A stretch of 10,428 nt of DNA, from assembly GCA_017626275.1 (NCBI GenBank), contig JAGAJD010000253.1:1-10428 (forward strand). Direction: 5' to 3'. The stretch comes from Lachnospira sp. GTDB taxonomy: Bacteria > Bacillota > Clostridia > Lachnospirales > Lachnospiraceae. The translations under genes were made by a program, and so were the position numbers. Each line of letters starts with the position of its first letter. The stretch's first letter is position 1. Of the stretch, positions 1 to 7,767 are shown one piece after another. The notes beneath the pieces were generated by a model, which made no database searches, had not been told where the DNA came from, and saw only the letters and a program-made list of their open reading frames with translations.

Positions 1-938
1 CCGATACCTGCAACAACTCGTGTAGTACAGATAGATCCCGGTCCGATACCTACCTTAACAGCATCAACACCGGCTTCGCATAATGCCTTTGCAGCAGCAC
101 CTGTTGCTATATTACCTGCAATTACCTGAAGATCAGGATATGCAGACTTAATACTCTTTAATGTTGTAATAATATTCTTAGAATGTCCATGTGCAGAGTC
201 AATAACGATACAGTCAACCTTTGACTTAACAAGTGCATCAACTCTCTCCATAACGTTAGCAGTAATACCAACGGCAGCACCGCAGAGAAGTCTTCCCTGC
301 GAATCATGTGCTGATAACGGATACTTAATTGACTTTTCGATATCCTTAATTGTAATAAGTCCCTTAAGCTTAAAGTCATCATCTACTATCGGCAGCTTTT
401 CTTTTCTTGCTTTGCCTAAAATCTTCTTTGCCTCATCTAAAGTGATTCCGACGGGTGCAGTAATAAGATTCTCACTTGTCATGCACTCCTTAATCAGTCT
501 GCTGTAATCCTCTTCAAATTTCAAATCTCTGTTAGTGATAATTCCCACGAGTTTTCCATTATCATCTGTTATCGGAACACCTGAAATTCTAAACTTTGCC
601 ATTAAATTGTTGGCATCTTCCAATGTATTATCAGGGTGCAGATAAAATGGGTCAGTGATTACTCCATTTTCTGAACGCTTTACCTTATCAACCTCTTCTG
701 CCTGCTGCTCAACTGACATATTCTTATGAATAATACCAATACCGCCCTGTCTTGCCATAGCGATAGCCATTCTATGCTCTGTAACAGTATCCATTCCCGC
801 ACTCATTAACGGAATATTGAGCTTAATGCTCTTTGTAAGCTGTGTTGATAAATCGATCATGTTTGGTGTTACTTCTGAATACTGTGGAACCAATAACACA
901 TCATCAAATGTAATACCTTCACCAATGATTGTACCCAT
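1..938 (-). CDS. guaB: IMP dehydrogenase, 3' end missing
   Basis: Catalyses the NAD-dependent oxidation of IMP to XMP, the committed step of guanine nucleotide synthesis in the cytosol. The frame opens at ATG 938-936 and runs off the left edge, giving 312 full codons of the usual ~485-490. Visible family features are the N-terminal [14 protein letters not shown] segment (residues 8-21), the SAGMDTVTE strand (46-54), two CBS repeats inserted in the TIM barrel (about 95-205), the VIDSAHGHS motif (245-253) and the catalytic loop GPGSICTTR (299-307) with Cys304 as the expected nucleophile. The start is supported by a GAGAGGA ribosome binding site nine bases upstream. It lies 81 bases downstream of the DUF6106-like gene. 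The missing part should carry the flap and C-terminal barrel. Identification is very secure; there is no sign of frameshift in the visible part. Confidence 0.97.
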   Translation of the reverse strand, partial: MGTIIGEGITFDDVLLVPQYSEVTPNMIDLSTQLTKSIKLNIPLMSAGMDTVTEHRMAIAMARQGGIGIIHKNMSVEQQAEEVDKVKRSENGVITDPFYLHPDNTLEDANNLMAKFRISGVPITDDNGKLVGIITNRDLKFEEDYSRLIKECMTSENLITAPVGITLDEAKKILGKARKEKLPIVDDDFKLKGLITIKDIEKSIKYPLSAHDSQGRLLCGAAVGITANVMERVDALVKSKVDCIVIDSAHGHSKNIITTLKSIKSAYPDLQVIAGNIATGAAAKALCEAGVDAVKVGIGPGSICTTRVVAGI

Positions 939-965
939 TTTACTGTATCCTCTCTTTCTTTTAAA

Positions 966-996
966 ATAATAGTATGTTTTGTGTATTATTTGACAA
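966..996 (-). promoter_or_regulatory. Possible guaB promoter
   Basis: On the minus strand TTGTCA (996-991) is followed after 19 bases by TATTAT (971-966), about 28 bases before the guaB start codon. The spacing is two bases longer than ideal and the DNA is very AT-rich, so this could be a chance match. I see no purine riboswitch or obvious operator in this short gap. Confidence 0.25.
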
Positions 997-1019
997 TATA
1001 ACAAAATAAAACGATTATG

Positions 1020-1535
1020 TCAAACACTTTTTTCAATTCTATATGCAGATTTCGGCGCAGATTTTTTAAACGCTTCCAGCATCTTTTCGTTCGGTTCCAG
1101 AATAAGACGCACAAGCTCATTGCTGCTGTCCATTGTATACACAAGAACAATATTTTCCTGTCCTTCATTTGATGTATAATTATAAGTACGAAGTTTTTTT
1201 TGCTCCATTCCAAGTGCTGCCTGTGAATCCGGCTTTGCAATAAGAGACGCTTTGGCAATATTGTATACACCACAGCGTTTGCGCATTGAACGTGACATAA
1301 TCTTGTCCACCGTAAATTCATTGTCTACTAAAGAATATTCATATTCTGCATTATAATACTTGAACAAAATTACGGTAAATACTATAAATACGGCTGATAA
1401 CAGAATACCTATGGCATACATCTGAGGAATTGTTGTGATTGCAAGAATACAGGCAATAACCATTACTATTTTAAATAGTATTGCCTGTTTGGGAGCTTTT
1501 ACCTTTAAAATCTGTTCTGTCGCAACGTTGTACAT
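1020..1535 (-). CDS. DUF6106-like small membrane protein
   Basis: A 171-residue protein of unknown function. Two hydrophobic segments at about residues 17-36 and 39-58, separated by a short turn, should form a membrane hairpin. The remaining ~110 residues are soluble, begin with an EYEYSLVDNEFTVDKI stretch (64-79) and a basic patch SMRKR (83-87), and contain ILEPNEKML (145-153). From memory this layout and these segments match DUF6106, a family I associate with Lachnospiraceae; I could not search to confirm. The longest frame starts at 1565, but that ATG has no ribosome binding site, whereas ATG 1535-1533 has GGAG five bases upstream, so the shorter start is preferred. It sits alone between the groESL terminator and guaB. 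No catalytic motif is visible and I propose no function. Confidence 0.8.
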   Translation of the reverse strand: MYNVATEQILKVKAPKQAILFKIVMVIACILAITTIPQMYAIGILLSAVFIVFTVILFKYYNAEYEYSLVDNEFTVDKIMSRSMRKRCGVYNIAKASLIAKPDSQAALGMEQKKLRTYNYTSNEGQENIVLVYTMDSSNELVRLILEPNEKMLEAFKKSAPKSAYRIEKSV

Positions 1536-1608
1536 ATTTTCTCCATTCTGCCGGTCATTCGGCATTGTTAATAATTATTCAGTATCAATTCATAAAAAAT
1601 CATATTAC

Positions 1609-1645
1609 GAAAACTCCGGTGAACAAAAAGTCCATCGGAGTTTTC
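1609..1645 (-). terminator. Terminator of the groESL operon
   Basis: A perfect 10-bp inverted repeat (GAAAACTCCG at 1645-1636 with its complement at 1618-1609 on the transcribed strand) closes a 17-base loop, 28 bases after the groEL stop codon. The stem ends in four T residues and more T-rich sequence follows, as in an intrinsic terminator. The U-tract is interrupted by a C, so efficiency is uncertain. The plus-strand reading has a somewhat better T tract, but no gene on that strand needs it. Confidence 0.65.
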
Positions 1646-1673
1646 TTTTAATTATATACTGACAAATGAGGAA

Positions 1674-3326
<1,653 letters not shown>

Positions 3327-3352
3327 TTAATTGATATATATCTTTTTCGCAT

Positions 3353-3637
3353 TTATTCCATAACTGCAAGAATATCTGACTGCTTTACGATGATATAATC
3401 TTCGCCGTCTAATTCAACCTCTGTTCCTGAATACTTAGAGTAGATTACCTTATCGCCTGCCTTAACCTGCATTGTCACTTCCTTGCCGTCAACAACTCCG
3501 CCCGGTCCTACTGCAATAACCTCTGCCTGCTGTGGTTTTTCCTTTGACTGTCCCGGTAAAACGATACCTGATTTTGTTGTCTCTTCTGCTTTCAATGCCT
3601 TAATTACGACTCTGTCTCCTAATGGTACTAACTTCAT
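3353..3637 (-). CDS. groES: Co-chaperonin GroES (Hsp10)
   Basis: The 94-residue lid of the GroEL chamber; seven copies form a dome that binds GroEL rings through a mobile loop. The sequence opens [13 protein letters not shown], carries the mobile loop around 18-30 with the GIVL contact stretch at 24-27, and has the GPGG turn (44-47) and the C-terminal VKQSDILAV strand. The open frame extends four codons further upstream (to 3649), but ATG 3637-3635 has GGAGG five bases ahead and gives the usual family N-terminus, so it is taken as the start. It is the first gene of the operon, with CIRCE and promoter upstream and groEL downstream. Confidence 0.98.
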   Translation of the reverse strand: MKLVPLGDRVVIKALKAEETTKSGIVLPGQSKEKPQQAEVIAVGPGGVVDGKEVTMQVKAGDKVIYSKYSGTEVELDGEDYIIVKQSDILAVME

Positions 3638-3697
3638 ATTATCCTCCATTTCCCGCTGTCTTAATCGCTTACGGCAGCAATCTTCATTTTCTTCCTG

Positions 3698-3724
3698 TTA
3701 GCACTCATTTAAATCGAGTGCTAA
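3698..3724 (-). promoter_or_regulatory. CIRCE operator (HrcA binding site)
   Basis: A perfect TTAGCACTC-N9-GAGTGCTAA inverted repeat in the groES leader, just downstream of the predicted transcription start. CIRCE is the well-known binding site of the heat-shock repressor HrcA, which needs GroEL to remain active, so the operon is expected to be derepressed on heat or folding stress. Both 9-base arms match the consensus exactly. The hrcA gene itself is not in this window. Confidence 0.97.
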
Positions 3725-3737
3725 TTTCAATATAACT

Positions 3738-3766
3738 AAAATATCACTATGGTTTTTGTTTGTCAA
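3738..3766 (-). promoter_or_regulatory. Sigma-A-type promoter of groESL
   Basis: A consensus -35 TTGACA (3766-3761), a 17-base spacer, and a -10 TATTTT (3743-3738) precede the CIRCE element. Predicted transcription starts near 3731, placing CIRCE at the very beginning of the transcript, the typical arrangement for HrcA-controlled groESL operons. The -10 is imperfect but the -35, spacing and position are convincing. Confidence 0.8.
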
Positions 3767-3824
3767 CAGCTAATTACAAATATATTTTGTTTTTAATATT
3801 TTGATTATACATTTTTTATAATCT

Positions 3825-4697
3825 TTAAAACATATATGTCTTTCCATAGTAGAACAGATACTGCTGTGCATACCCTCCATAGCTGCCAAAATGCTCTTTT
3901 GCAAACTTTAAGATTACTTCCTTCTGGGTCGGCTTCCCCTCAAAATATATGTACTCCATAATGCGTTTTATCCATACATCTACCGGAAATGCCTCTCTTT
4001 TTTCAAGTCCGAAAAGCATACAGCAGTTGGCTACCTTATTTCCTACTCCCTTAATCTGAGTAAGCATTTTTTCACAATTCTCACAATCAGCCGCCCTTAA
4101 ATCAGCCTCCGAAATAATGCCTGCATTTACTTTATTTACTGCGTCCATAATATATGGCGCGCGGAATCCCGTTTTACATTCTCTTAACTGCTCTTGTGTC
4201 ACTTCCATGAGCTGCTCCTTAGTAGGAAATGCAAAAAATCTTTCTCCCGCAATTTCTCCCAGATAATCGCCATACTTTTCCGATAATTCAGCAACAATCT
4301 TCTTTATATGCGGAATCTGCTTATTCTGCGAGATAATAAATGAAATAAGCGTTTCAAAAAATTCCTGTTTAAGAATCCTCACTCCATTCATTGTGCATAT
4401 GGCTTCTTTAAGACGGTCATCATAGGACAGCAAATAATTCTTAATCTCTGCATAATCCCTGTCCAAATCAAAATAATCTTTCCAGATATTCTCAAAATCC
4501 TCCTTTGTGGTGTTGTAAAAAATCACCGTATCCCCGTCCTGCCTGATATGTAACAGCTTATGAAAGGCAGTAAGCCCATATTCCTTTTCGCCCAATTTTT
4601 TAAAATGGAAGCACTGACCACATTCCAATGTCTGCTCCACATCAAAATCAGTAACTCCATAAATAACCGTATTATCATCTTCGTAACAAATCTGCAT
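3825..4697 (-). CDS. OGG1-type 8-oxoguanine DNA glycosylase / AP lyase
   Basis: A 290-residue base-excision repair enzyme expected to remove 8-oxoguanine from DNA and nick the abasic site. The N-terminal domain has the OGG-type CGQCFHF (26-32). The catalytic part has SQNKQIPHIKK (123-133), comparable to the SSNNNIARI segment of human OGG1, then the helix-hairpin-helix IKGVGNKVANC (215-225) and the PVDVWIKR strand (238-245). By alignment with human OGG1, Lys221 is the Schiff-base nucleophile and Asp240 the catalytic aspartate, so it should be active and bifunctional. An upstream in-frame start at 4766 exists inside the preceding gene, but ATG 4697-4695 has AGGAG seven bases ahead and gives a normal N-terminus. 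The preceding gene's TAG stop ends two bases before this ATG, so the two are almost certainly co-transcribed and probably translationally coupled. Exact substrate preference cannot be read from sequence. Confidence 0.9.
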   Translation of the reverse strand: MQICYEDDNTVIYGVTDFDVEQTLECGQCFHFKKLGEKEYGLTAFHKLLHIRQDGDTVIFYNTTKEDFENIWKDYFDLDRDYAEIKNYLLSYDDRLKEAICTMNGVRILKQEFFETLISFIISQNKQIPHIKKIVAELSEKYGDYLGEIAGERFFAFPTKEQLMEVTQEQLRECKTGFRAPYIMDAVNKVNAGIISEADLRAADCENCEKMLTQIKGVGNKVANCCMLFGLEKREAFPVDVWIKRIMEYIYFEGKPTQKEVILKFAKEHFGSYGGYAQQYLFYYGKTYMF

Positions 4698-4699
4698 AT

Positions 4700-5413
4700 C
4701 TAATCTCCTAAAATGGAATCCACCTTTGTCATCGCTCTGGGCAGTGAATCCTTTGCATTTTTCCATGATTCATTTGCATACTTGTGGTCAAATTTATTGA
4801 TAAACCACTCGACATCATCACGTACCCTCTTCATATTTTCAAGATACAAACCGGTCGTATCTTTTATAAACTCTTCACACAGCTCTCCCGAAAATTTTTC
4901 CTGTCCTCTCTGAATTAATAATCCAAAGTGTGATGTGCAAAAACCTTTACTTTCTTTATATTTTTTCTTAAAATTGCTATCTGTCTTATATAAGTGCAGT
5001 ATTGTATCAATATATCTGTCAAAGGTTCCGTTAATTTTTTCACATACAAAACAGGAGGTCCCATGCTTTTTAACATAAGCCGAGACTGACGGTGCTTCTG
5101 CCTTCTTAAAAAATGTCTTTCCTTTAACCGGTTCTTTGGAAAGCCTGTCTATATCCGCAATCAGCTTGTCCATGTGGGTTTTTATAACCAATGCAAAACC
5201 AAGCCTGTTTTCACAGTCATAAACCTGCTGTAAATGTTTCTGACAAAATCCCAGTTCATCGGTCTTTGCTCGGATATCGTCTTCCATATAGCTTGGTCCC
5301 ATGGTATACTCGACTGCATTTTTCTCAAGCTCCTGAAACATCGCACATACCGGACACTCACAGTCTTTGTCGAATGCATCGTTAACGGGAATCGTGTAAA
5401 TTTTTTCCTTCAT
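4700..5413 (-). CDS. DUF6062-like cysteine-rich protein
   Basis: A 237-residue soluble protein of unknown function; from memory its opening MKEKIYTIPVNDAFD and layout match DUF6062, a family I associate with Lachnospiraceae and other Clostridia. The clearest feature is a duplicated metal-binding-like signature: Cys20-x2-Cys23 with Cys57-x2-His60, and again Cys121-x2-Cys124 with Cys159-x2-His162. The spacing between pairs is 33 and 34 residues, indicating two related half-domains, each plausibly holding one zinc. There is no signal peptide or membrane segment. The frame extends upstream to 5479, but ATG 5413-5411 follows a modest AAAGGGA ribosome binding site and gives the recognised N-terminus. 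It is the first gene of an apparent two-gene unit with the glycosylase, two bases from its start, so a role linked to DNA damage or redox stress is possible but is inference only. Confidence 0.85.
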   Translation of the reverse strand: MKEKIYTIPVNDAFDKDCECPVCAMFQELEKNAVEYTMGPSYMEDDIRAKTDELGFCQKHLQQVYDCENRLGFALVIKTHMDKLIADIDRLSKEPVKGKTFFKKAEAPSVSAYVKKHGTSCFVCEKINGTFDRYIDTILHLYKTDSNFKKKYKESKGFCTSHFGLLIQRGQEKFSGELCEEFIKDTTGLYLENMKRVRDDVEWFINKFDHKYANESWKNAKDSLPRAMTKVDSILGD

Positions 5414-5445
5414 GCTTTTATCCCTTTCTTTGGCAGACAAACAGA

Positions 5446-5464
5446 CTGCGTTGTAAATACGCAG
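5446..5464 (-). repeat. Small hairpin in the leader of the DUF6062-like gene
   Basis: CTGCGT and ACGCAG form a perfect 6-bp stem with a 7-base loop, about 33 bases before the start codon. No U-tract follows on the minus strand, so it is not a convincing terminator for cotJC. It may only be a leader stem-loop. Confidence 0.35.
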
Positions 5465-5486
5465 CCTGCATTTATTCACTATTTTA

Positions 5487-5495
5487 ATTGTAACA
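5487..5495 (-). promoter_or_regulatory. Possible extended -10 promoter for the DUF6062-like/glycosylase unit
   Basis: TGTTACAAT on the minus strand has the TGn extension and a five-of-six -10 hexamer (TACAAT). No good -35 is visible at the proper distance. A start near 5480 would give a leader of about 67 bases. The position, in the gap after cotJC where a housekeeping unit needs its own promoter, is the main support. Confidence 0.4.
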
Positions 5496-5531
5496 TATAT
5501 TAGCTTTCTGATTCATTAAGTATTTATAAAA

Positions 5532-6137
5532 CTATTTACAATTTTTATCAAAGGAAGGATTAAATGCATAGAAATTCTTGGAATCAAGTCTGTCCTGAAC
5601 TAATGACAATGCCTCACCAAATCTCTGGAAATGGACAATTTCTCTCTGACGCAAAAACCTTAACGGGTCTAAAACGTCCATATCGTCAACAAGACGTATC
5701 AGATTATCATAGGTAGAACGTGCCTTCTGTTCTGCCGCCAAATCCTCTACCAAATCGGTAATTATATCGCCCTTTGACTGAAACTCACATGCATTAAACG
5801 GTATTCCTCCGGCTGCCTGCGGCCATACTCCTGCCGTATGGTCTACATAATACGCTTCAAACGGTGTTCCCTTTATCTGGTCTACGGTAAGATTTCTTGT
5901 AAGCTGATGAACCATAACGCTGACCATTTCAAGATGCGCAAGCTCTTCCGTACCTATATCAGTCAGAAGTCCTGATACTTCACGATAAGGCATACTGTAT
6001 CTCTGTGCAAGATACCGCATGGAAGCACCTGATTCTCCGTCAGGGCCGCCATACTGGCTGATAATCATTGCCGCCAACGCAGGATTCGGGTTCTTAATAT
6101 TAATCGGATACTCTAATCTCTTTTCATAATTCCACAT
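5532..6137 (-). CDS. cotJC: Spore coat protein CotJC, manganese-catalase family
   Basis: A 201-residue member of the manganese catalase family found in the inner spore coat as part of the CotJ complex. The di-manganese ligand set appears intact: Glu35 (GESGA), the Glu65-x2-His68 pair (EELAH), Glu136 (AAEQKAR) and the Glu166-x2-His169 pair (EIVHF), so catalase activity on hydrogen peroxide is plausible, though it is usually discussed as a coat component. Length is close to the family's short form; large non-coat manganese catalases are nearer 270 residues. ATG 6137-6135 has GGAGGG seven bases upstream, overlapping the cotJB stop codon, which ends three bases before this start; translational coupling is likely. 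It is the last gene of the cotJ operon, and I see no clear terminator after it. Confidence 0.95.
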   Translation of the reverse strand: MWNYEKRLEYPINIKNPNPALAAMIISQYGGPDGESGASMRYLAQRYSMPYREVSGLLTDIGTEELAHLEMVSVMVHQLTRNLTVDQIKGTPFEAYYVDHTAGVWPQAAGGIPFNACEFQSKGDIITDLVEDLAAEQKARSTYDNLIRLVDDMDVLDPLRFLRQREIVHFQRFGEALSLVQDRLDSKNFYAFNPSFDKNCK

Positions 6138-6140
6138 AAA

Positions 6141-6596
6141 CTAACCCTCCACTTCCCATGGCATCGGTGTTGCAACCCATGACCAGTAATTCTCGTTAGT
6201 TACATTATGAATATTAAGCGGACCGAAATTATCCGAATAAAAACGCACTGCTTCATGATACTTTTCTTTCATCTCTGCATAGTAGGCTAATGCCTCCGCA
6301 TCTTCAGGGTGAGTATCAAGAAACAGTGCTGTTTCAACCATAATAAATCCCAATTCGTAAATATTTTGCATACATTTTCTCTGATCCCATACCGGACGCT
6401 GTTGCTTTGATTTATTTCCGTCACGCATATCACAGCTTTTTCCGGCATATGGTGCAGCTAAAGACCTTTGTGTAAGTGGCTGCATCCGTGAATTATCATT
6501 CATACACTGAGGTGTCTTCGCAAAATTTTCCGTCCGTGTGCAGCCCGGACGCTCCTGCTGTCTCATTCTATACGGATTATTTCTCATTTCATTCAA
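6141..6596 (-). CDS. cotJB: Spore coat protein CotJB with long extra N-terminus
   Basis: The C-terminal ~80 residues (71-151 from the chosen start) are a CotJB domain: YELGFIMVETALFLDTHPED, then a helix ending HEAVRFYSDNFGPL and the WSWVATPMPWE tail. CotJB works with CotJA and CotJC in the spore coat. Before it lies a ~70-residue segment rich in Arg, Gln, Asn, Pro, Met and Cys, with no recognisable domain and probably disordered; CotJB proteins are usually only ~85-100 residues. The start is uncertain. The longest frame begins with a GTG at 6644 inside cotJA with no ribosome binding site. TTG 6596-6594 lies 10 bases after a strong GAGAGGAG and is preferred; ATG 6587-6585 is the alternative, but is 19 bases from that site. 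It lies 31 bases after cotJA and 3 bases before cotJC. Confidence 0.88.
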   Translation of the reverse strand: MNEMRNNPYRMRQQERPGCTRTENFAKTPQCMNDNSRMQPLTQRSLAAPYAGKSCDMRDGNKSKQQRPVWDQRKCMQNIYELGFIMVETALFLDTHPEDAEALAYYAEMKEKYHEAVRFYSDNFGPLNIHNVTNENYWSWVATPMPWEVEG

Positions 6597-6627
6597 TCTG
6601 CTCAATCTCCTCTCTTTACAAAACAAC

Positions 6628-6795
6628 CTAACGTTTTCTGTCACAACGGCAGCCGATAAACGGCTTATTTAAAACCGCAAACAGCGTTCCGCACTGCAAA
6701 GCTTTGGCAGGTTCATACAACTCGCCCCAGTTCTGCCATGGAACATATGCCATGCCAACAACCTGCTGAGGCCTTTTCTTATTCATATAATCCAT
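6628..6795 (-). CDS. cotJA: Spore coat protein CotJA (55 residues)
   Basis: A short gene easily overlooked. The translation MDYMNKKRPQQ..., then MAYVPWQNWGELYEPAKALQ (residues 15-34) and CGTLFAVLNKPFIGCRC, carries the characteristic CotJA core (AYVPWQ-WGELYEP, ALQCGT-F, L-KPF-G). In Bacillus subtilis cotJA is the first gene of the cotJABC operon and its product is needed for coat assembly of CotJC. It is slightly shorter than the Bacillus protein (~80 residues) and has three cysteines near its C-terminus (35, 49, 51). ATG 6795-6793 has GGAG seven bases upstream; a second in-frame ATG at 6786 is less well placed. The 31-base gap to cotJB carries the cotJB ribosome binding site. Confidence 0.93.
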   Translation of the reverse strand: MDYMNKKRPQQVVGMAYVPWQNWGELYEPAKALQCGTLFAVLNKPFIGCRCDRKR

Positions 6796-6804
6796 ATAAT
6801 CACT

Positions 6805-6850
6805 CCATAGAACTTAATCATTATTATTATATGTTTTTTTATTTCTATGG
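6805..6850 (-). repeat. Inverted repeat around the cotJA promoter region
   Basis: CCATAGAA (6850-6843) and TTCTATGG (6812-6805) form a perfect 8-bp inverted repeat with a 30-base AT-rich spacer. The downstream arm includes the first two bases of the cotJA GGAG site, and the candidate sporulation -10 lies in the spacer. No T-tract follows, so it is not a typical terminator for the aminopeptidase gene. Confidence 0.5.
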
Positions 6851-6851
6851 T
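6825..6851 (-). promoter_or_regulatory. Candidate mother-cell sporulation promoter of cotJ
   Basis: CATATAATA (6833-6825) fits the sigma-K -10 pattern CATAnnnTA, and an AC dinucleotide (6851-6850, within AACC) lies 16 bases upstream, as in the sigma-K -35. Transcription would begin near 6818, giving a leader of about 24 bases with the GGAG site. TATAAT within it also resembles a sigma-A -10 but without a matching -35. A spore-coat operon is expected to use sigma-E or sigma-K; no good sigma-E -35 is seen. The region is AT-rich, so the match needs caution. Confidence 0.4.
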
Positions 6852-6872
6852 TACTCTTGTCATTGTGAATGT

Positions 6873-7745
6873 CTACCAGCACATTACCTCATAGCCGTCA
6901 TTTGTTACAAGCACCATAATCTCCCATTGTGCTGACGGTTTCTCATCATCAGTATAGACTGTCCAGCCATTATTGTCATCGATATATATTTCATGACTGC
7001 CCATATTAATCATAGGCTCTATTGTAAACACCATCCCCGGTGCCATTACCATTCCCGTTCCTTTTCGGATTACATAGCTTACAAACGGCGTTTCGTGAAA
7101 TTCCAGTCCTATACCATGTCCTCCCACCTGCCTTACAACCGTATAGCCGTTTGCATGTGCATGATCCTGTATCGCCTGTGCAACATCTCCTAAATGTCCC
7201 CAAGGCTTTACCTGCTTCAGACCTAACTCAACACACTCCCTTGCGACCTCTACCAGTTTTCTGTTTTCCGCAGATACATTTCCAATACAGAACATTCTTG
7301 AGGAATCAGAAAAATATCCGTTATATATAGTTGAACAGTCCACATTAATGATATCGCCGTCAATCAACTGCACATTCTTTGACGGAATACCATGACACAC
7401 CTGCTCATTTATTGATGTGCACACACTCTTCGGATAGCCTTCATAGTTCAGCGGCGCAGGGATTCCGCCTAACTGCGTTGTCTTTTCATATACCATGCGG
7501 TCTATTTCTTCCGTCGTCATGCCTGCCTTAATATTTTCAGCCACATAATCAAGCACCGCAATATTTATCTTGCTGCTTTCTCTCATTCCCGCGAGCAGAG
7601 CTTCATTTTTAATAATCTGTCTCGGCGGAACCTTATGAAATTTTTTACGAAACATATCTATCTTTTTATCAAAATCCATATGGCAATCACCATACATTTT
7701 TCCACTGTTACACCAGCATGGCTGGTCCTTTGTTAATTTTCTCAC
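6873..7745 (-). CDS. map: Type I methionine aminopeptidase with SEC-C zinc motif
   Basis: Removes the initiator methionine from new proteins in the cytosol. The 290-residue protein begins with a SEC-C-type zinc motif, PCWCNSGK...CH (Cys10, Cys12, Cys21, His22), then has the pita-bread fold. The five metal ligands are present: Asp136 (INVDCS), Asp147 (FSDSSR), His210 (GGHGIG), Glu243 (FTIEPM) and Glu275 (SAQWE); substrate-binding His118 and His217 are also there. After Glu275 the sequence reads Ile-Met where many family members have His-Thr. The longest frame starts with a GTG at 7757 whose ribosome binding site would be too close; GTG 7745-7743 has GGAG six bases ahead and is preferred. It begins 22 bases after the pyrophosphatase stop and is probably co-transcribed with it. 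Many Clostridia have a second map gene in the ribosomal protein cluster, so this may be an additional copy. Confidence 0.95.
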   Translation of the reverse strand: MRKLTKDQPCWCNSGKMYGDCHMDFDKKIDMFRKKFHKVPPRQIIKNEALLAGMRESSKINIAVLDYVAENIKAGMTTEEIDRMVYEKTTQLGGIPAPLNYEGYPKSVCTSINEQVCHGIPSKNVQLIDGDIINVDCSTIYNGYFSDSSRMFCIGNVSAENRKLVEVARECVELGLKQVKPWGHLGDVAQAIQDHAHANGYTVVRQVGGHGIGLEFHETPFVSYVIRKGTGMVMAPGMVFTIEPMINMGSHEIYIDDNNGWTVYTDDEKPSAQWEIMVLVTNDGYEVMCW

Positions 7746-7767
7746 CTTAATCTCCACTTCCTTATCT

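Noticed and set aside
939..1019. Search for a purine riboswitch or other structured leader ahead of guaB
   Set aside because: The 81-base gap is AT-rich with no paired helices of riboswitch type; only a weak promoter candidate was seen.
3803..3823. AT-only-stem hairpin (GATTATA/TATAATC) after the glycosylase stop as a possible terminator
   Set aside because: The 7-bp stem has just one G-C pair and no T run follows on the minus strand; too weak to call.
4698..4766. Upstream extension of the glycosylase into the DUF6062-like gene
   Set aside because: The extra 23 residues are an out-of-frame reading of the preceding gene, and ATG 4697 has the proper ribosome binding site.
6738..6935. A 65-codon plus-strand frame overlapping cotJA and the map 3' end
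   Set aside because: The minus strand here holds cotJA with a clear family core and ribosome binding site; the plus frame matches nothing I recognise.
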